From the NCBI RefSeq assembly GCF_014207595.1, contig NZ_JACHGY010000001.1, forward strand, positions 434,001 through 498,000: a stretch of DNA of 64,000 nucleotides. Reading direction: 5' to 3'. Position 1 is the stretch's first letter, and the number at the start of each line of letters is the position of its first letter. The DNA comes from Algisphaera agarilytica. GTDB taxonomy: Bacteria; Planctomycetota; Phycisphaerae; Phycisphaerales; Phycisphaeraceae. The notes beneath the pieces were generated by a model. It was not told where the DNA came from. It worked only from the letters and a program-made list of their open reading frames with translations, and did no database searches. A program made the position numbers and the translations under genes. Positions 60,732 to 64,000 of the stretch are shown piece by piece.

Positions 60732-60764
60732 CCCGCAACCGCCAAAGCGGTTGCGGGGATTTTT
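60732..60764 (+). terminator. Terminator or attenuator after the PEP-CTERM gene
   Basis: CCCGCAACCGC pairs with GCGGTTGCGGG across CAAA, followed by GATTTTT. It lies 18 bp after the stop and 26 bp before the next ATG. Confidence 0.85.
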
Positions 60765-60790
60765 CATCCTCGATCAGACGAATCACGAAT

Positions 60791-61681
60791 ATGCGTCGAC
60801 CCGTTCAATCCAAACCCAAACTCGGCTTCACGCTGATCGAGCTGCTCGTGGTGATTTCGATCATCGCGTTGCTGATGGGCATCCTGCTGCCCGCTCTGGG
60901 CAAAGCCCGCAAGGCCGCCCAACAAGCCAAAGGCCTGAGCAACCTCCGGCAGATGATGATCGGCTACAACCTGTACCAGCAGGACCACGACGGCCAGGTG
61001 CTCTGGGGATACACCCCGCCGACCATCGCGGGTAACCCCGTGCAAACGCAAACCACCACGGGCCACACATTCGGCATCCCGGTCGCCGAACGCTACGCGT
61101 GGCGTTTCGAGCGCTACGTCAACGGCGTCTGGGACATCCTGCACAGCCACCAGGCCGTGCCCGACATCCCCACCACCAGCGACTCCCCCAGCGACGCCTT
61201 CCTCAAGGCGTACAACCTCAGCCTCTACCCCAGCATCGGGATCAACTCGGTCTACGTCGGCGGGCACTACGGGCCGTTCGACGGCTTCAGGCTCTCGCCC
61301 TCCCTGGGCGATTACGTGCCCAACCGCGGACAACACGTGGTCTTCCGGGCCATCGAGGCGCAACGCCCCAGCGAACTCATCGTCTTCGCCGAGGCCCAGG
61401 CCCGGCTGGGCGACGACCCCGCGTTTTCCGACGACCCGCAGGCCGGGCTGCACTTCCTCACCCCACCCCACGCCAACGGCGAACGGTGGCGTGCCGATGG
61501 CGACCGCTTCGACAACCTGATGCCCGTGAGCATCGCCGGCATCCCCGAGGGCCGATACAGCACCGCCACGAACACCGCGTTCTTCGACGGACACGCCGCC
61601 GGCCTGTCCGCCTCCCAACTCGACGACATGCGTCTCTGGGCCAACAAGGCCAAGACCGCCGACTACGACTTCTCCCCCTAA
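60791..61681 (+). CDS. Type II secretion pseudopilin-like protein (prepilin N-terminus, H-X9-DG-like C-terminus)
   Basis: The 296-aa product has a class III leader (KPKLG/FTLIELLVVISIIALLMGIL) with Glu5, then a globular part ending in TNTAFFDGHAAGL, the form of the H-X9-DG domain found in the many prepilin-like proteins of planctomycetes. The role of these proteins is debated; they are probably surface or pseudopilus components. The gene is in line with the PEP-CTERM gene (77 bp) and the DUF6607-like gene (23 bp). Confidence 0.85.
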   Translation: MRRPVQSKPKLGFTLIELLVVISIIALLMGILLPALGKARKAAQQAKGLSNLRQMMIGYNLYQQDHDGQVLWGYTPPTIAGNPVQTQTTTGHTFGIPVAERYAWRFERYVNGVWDILHSHQAVPDIPTTSDSPSDAFLKAYNLSLYPSIGINSVYVGGHYGPFDGFRLSPSLGDYVPNRGQHVVFRAIEAQRPSELIVFAEAQARLGDDPAFSDDPQAGLHFLTPPHANGERWRADGDRFDNLMPVSIAGIPEGRYSTATNTAFFDGHAAGLSASQLDDMRLWANKAKTADYDFSP

Positions 61682-61704
61682 CCCGACCGAAAGGTATTCC
61701 GATT

Positions 61705-62814
61705 ATGTTCCGCCTGACTCTGACCGTTCTCACCGTGGTCCTCACGCTTACTTTCGCCATCGGCACCGCCAGCGCCTGCGAGCCCTGCGGCTGCGAAGGC
61801 AAAGCCGCCGACAAACTCAAAGACACGCTGACCGAAAGCGCCGCCGCACACGACCACGACCATCCGCACACCCACGGCGTCTCCCACAGCCATCACGGCG
61901 AATCGCTCGCCCCCGAAGCCGACCGCCAAGCCATCCTCGCCATGGCCGGTGAGTACAAGGTCAAGTTCCAGTTCCAGGAAACTGTCGCCATCGAGGCCGA
62001 CTACGAACTGAAAGACCCCTACAACTCCAAGGCCACCGAGTTCGTTGAGGTCATCGCCGACACCGGCGATTTCATCTCGCTCCAGCACATCCTCGTGATG
62101 CAGCCCCGCGACGAAGAAGGCAACCTCAAGGAAGACGCCGAGGCCGTGGTCGTCAAGCACTGGCGGCAGGACTGGACCTACCAGGACACCGAGCTGCTCG
62201 AGTTCCGCGGCAACCAGACCTGGGAAACCGTGACCGTCGATCCGGCCAAGGTCCAAGGCACCTGGAGCCAGGCCGTCTACCAAGTCGACGATTCGCCGCG
62301 TTACGAGGCCTACGGCACGTGGGAACACGTCGGCGAACGCTCGGCCTGGAACTCCGAAACCACTTGGCGTCCCCTGCCCCGCCGTGAATTCTCCAAGCGG
62401 TCCGACTACCAGGTCCTGGTCGCGCACAACCGCCACACCATCACGCCCGAAGGCTGGGTCCACGAGCAAGACAACCACAAGCTTGTCCTCGACGACCAAG
62501 GCCAACCGCTCAAAGTCATCGCCCACGAATCGGGCCTGAACGTCTACGACCGCACCGACGACGTCGACTTCACCGCCGGCCGGGTGTACTGGGAAAAGAC
62601 CGCGGCCTACTGGGAAGACGTCCGCGAAATCTGGGCCGACACCTTCGAGCAAAACGCTTCGTTCACGTTGGCGAAAGAAATCGACGGCGAAAAGCTGCAC
62701 AGCGCCTTGTTCAAGATCGCTTCGGACGCCAAGGACAACGGCCACTCCGAAGAAACCAAGGCCGCGGCCAACGACACCGTCCTGGCCTACCTGACCCAAC
62801 CCGCCGCAGACTAA
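61705..62814 (+). CDS. Exported DUF6607-like protein with Cys/His-rich N-terminus
   Basis: The 369-aa product (ATG at 61705, AAGG 10 bp upstream) has a signal peptide (cleavage near ASA) and a mature N-terminus CEPCGCEG followed by HDHDHPHTHG and SHSHHGE, a cluster of Cys and His that could bind metal. The rest, with DDSPRYEAYGTWEH, WRPLPRREFSKRSDYQVL and VYWEKTAAYWEDVREIW, resembles, as I recall, the DUF6607 family often near TonB-dependent receptors. A role in iron or other metal handling is an inference from the Fur-box-like operators upstream and the His/Cys cluster. Confidence 0.6.
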   Translation: MFRLTLTVLTVVLTLTFAIGTASACEPCGCEGKAADKLKDTLTESAAAHDHDHPHTHGVSHSHHGESLAPEADRQAILAMAGEYKVKFQFQETVAIEADYELKDPYNSKATEFVEVIADTGDFISLQHILVMQPRDEEGNLKEDAEAVVVKHWRQDWTYQDTELLEFRGNQTWETVTVDPAKVQGTWSQAVYQVDDSPRYEAYGTWEHVGERSAWNSETTWRPLPRREFSKRSDYQVLVAHNRHTITPEGWVHEQDNHKLVLDDQGQPLKVIAHESGLNVYDRTDDVDFTAGRVYWEKTAAYWEDVREIWADTFEQNASFTLAKEIDGEKLHSALFKIASDAKDNGHSEETKAAANDTVLAYLTQPAAD

Positions 62815-62837
62815 CACGGGGCGGAGGAAGAACCATC

Positions 62838-62876
62838 AGCCCGACGCGACACCCCGTCGCGTCGGGCTGCTTTTTT
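62838..62876 (+). terminator. Terminator after the DUF6607-like gene
   Basis: AGCCCGACGCGAC pairs perfectly with GTCGCGTCGGGCT across a 5-nt loop, followed by GCTTTTTT. It ends the Fur-box-led module. Confidence 0.92.
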
Positions 62877-62938
62877 GTGTTTCTGTAGCCGTTGCTCAAC
62901 GAGCGGATCAACTGATCTCACCGAACAGGTTGATTGAA

Positions 62939-63232
62939 TCAGTGCATGATCCACTGCGCATCGCTGACGAGACACAAGCCGCCGAAGCGTTTGAGGATGG
63001 GTTTGATCTTCTTGACCGCCGGGTCGACGAGGGATTCGTCGCAGGCCGAGATCACCATGCAGTTCTCGAACGCGCCCGACACGCCGTCGATCCGCCGGGT
63101 GCCGCGGTCGCCCGAGCCGGACACGCCGTTGATGACGGTGTAGCCGGTGACGCCGACACTTCGCAGTGCCTCGATGACCCGATCGGCGTGGACGGTGCCG
63201 ATGACGATTTCCATGCGTTTGATTGGTTTCAT
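62939..63232 (-). CDS. PII-like signalling protein, SbtB type
   Basis: The 97-aa product is a small PII-like (GlnB fold) protein: KRMEIVIGTVHADRVIEALR, a T-loop-like INGVSGSGDRGTRR and a C-terminal SDAQWIMH. It lies 4 bp after the SbtA-like gene, as in cyanobacterial sbtA-sbtB, where SbtB binds cAMP/ATP-type nucleotides and controls SbtA. It could report energy or inorganic-carbon state. Confidence 0.82.
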   Translation of the reverse strand: MKPIKRMEIVIGTVHADRVIEALRSVGVTGYTVINGVSGSGDRGTRRIDGVSGAFENCMVISACDESLVDPAVKKIKPILKRFGGLCLVSDAQWIMH

Positions 63233-63236
63233 GGGG

Positions 63237-64000
63237 TTACGCCCAGAGCGCCTCGATGATCGCCAGGTACAACGGGATCCCGACGGTGATGTTGAAGGGG
63301 AACGTCACCGCCAACGACATGGTGACATAAAGACCGGGGTTGGCTTCGGGCACCGCCAGACGCATGGCAGCCGGCACCGCGATGTAGCTCGCGCTGCCCG
63401 CCAGGACCGCCAGCAGCAACGCATCGCCCTGCCCCACGCCCAGCAGCCACGCCACCGCGATGCCCAGCGATGCGTGCAGCGGCGCACTCAGAATCGCAAA
63501 GGCGATCAGCGACGGACCACAGCGACGCAGGTCCGACAACCGCCGCGCGGCAACCAGACCCATGTCCAACAGAAACAGGCAGAGCACGCCCTTGAACGGC
63601 GTGTAGACGAACGGCTGGATACTGTCCCACCCCTTCTCGTCGATCGCGATGCCGATGAGCAGCGACCCCACCAGCACGATCACCGCGCCGTTGAAAAACG
63701 CTTCCCGCAGCAGCTCGCCCCAGTCGATCTTGCCCCGGTCCTCTTGGGGCAGCGGATCGGAGGAGGAATCGCTGTCCTTGGCGGGGGACGCGAAGTAGCG
63801 GGCGAGCAGTACGCCGACGACGATCGCCGGGCTTTCCATGAGCGCCATCGCGGCGACCATGTAGCCGCCGGGGGTGTAGGCCGGGTCGGTGCTGTTGAGC
63901 GAGTCGAGGAAGTTGGTGGCGGTGATGAAGGTGACCGCGCTGATCGAGCCGTAGGTCGCCGCCATCGCCGCGGCGTTGGGCACGTCCAGCTTCAGCCGCA
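63237..64000 (-). CDS. SbtA-type sodium/bicarbonate symporter (partial, N-terminus beyond the window)
   Basis: The visible 254 codons are hydrophobic with about seven membrane helices and the SbtA-like segments NAAAMAATYGSISAVTFI, ASYIAVPAAMRLAVPEANPGLY and FNITVGIPLYL. SbtA imports HCO3- with Na+. The frame is open to the window edge, so the N-terminus is missing. Together with the SbtB-like gene it suggests controlled inorganic-carbon uptake, perhaps for anaplerotic carboxylases such as PEPC and acetyl-CoA carboxylase. Confidence 0.82.
   Translation of the reverse strand, partial: RLKLDVPNAAAMAATYGSISAVTFITATNFLDSLNSTDPAYTPGGYMVAAMALMESPAIVVGVLLARYFASPAKDSDSSSDPLPQEDRGKIDWGELLREAFFNGAVIVLVGSLLIGIAIDEKGWDSIQPFVYTPFKGVLCLFLLDMGLVAARRLSDLRRCGPSLIAFAILSAPLHASLGIAVAWLLGVGQGDALLLAVLAGSASYIAVPAAMRLAVPEANPGLYVTMSLAVTFPFNITVGIPLYLAIIEALWA

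Overview
The window is a GC-rich (mostly mid-60s percent, by eye) bacterial chromosome segment that most resembles a planctomycete of the Phycisphaerae type. The support is a PEP-CTERM-tagged exported protein, prepilin-like proteins with planctomycete-style architecture, a Cys-type sulfatase, DUF1080- and DUF1570-type secreted proteins, a membrane-domain GDPD and many intergenic inverted repeats. This assignment comes from gene content only; there is no rRNA in the window.

Region 1 (1-5909) is a compact fatty-acid/phospholipid cluster: the 3' end of a small basic protein (possibly L32), plsX, fabH, fabD, fabG, acpP and fabF. A low-GC SIR2-like gene (6016-6945) and an 800-bp repeat-bearing gene-free stretch follow. 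Region 2 (7.7-27.7 kb) holds housekeeping and metabolism: an RsbU-type PP2C phosphatase, tatA, tRNA-Val(CAC), a membrane GDPD, ppc, a sulfatase, an unusual flavoprotein/polyferredoxin membrane fusion with a secreted partner, dnaK, an HU-like protein, argD-like aminotransferase, metF and a GT2 glycosyltransferase. Region 3 (27.9-34.5 kb) has an RND efflux pair, a 3D-domain protein and ndk.

Region 4 (34.6-40.6 kb) is a minor-pilin locus: GspH/FimT-like (+), then PilV-like, PilW-like and a giant 1371-aa PilX/GspK-like modular pilin (-) ending in two LamG-like domains. The giant gene carries an 11-base G tract (coding strand) that could make it phase variable. Region 5 (40.6-56.6 kb) includes an FAH-family protein, accD, a ParB-like gene broken by an amber codon, a VOC protein, a DUF1570 peptidase-like protein, a nucleotidyltransferase, PIG-L, GT4, truA, a two-domain AsnC/siroheme-decarboxylase-like protein, a flavin reductase, gph, DUF1080, two YkgJ-type Cys-cluster proteins, a histone-deacetylase-like protein and a metallophosphoesterase.

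Region 6 (56.7-64.0 kb) is mostly envelope-directed: three exported proteins of unknown role, then a PEP-CTERM protein, a type II pseudopilin-like protein and a His/Cys-rich DUF6607-like protein, preceded by a tandem Fur-box-like palindrome array. This is a candidate iron-responsive surface module. The window ends in an sbtB/sbtA-type bicarbonate transporter pair, with sbtA cut by the window edge.

Nine intergenic inverted repeats, at least two families of which occur twice, are spread through the window. The best candidates for new biology are the putatively phase-variable LamG pilin locus, the Fur-box-led exported module and the low-GC SIR2-like gene.
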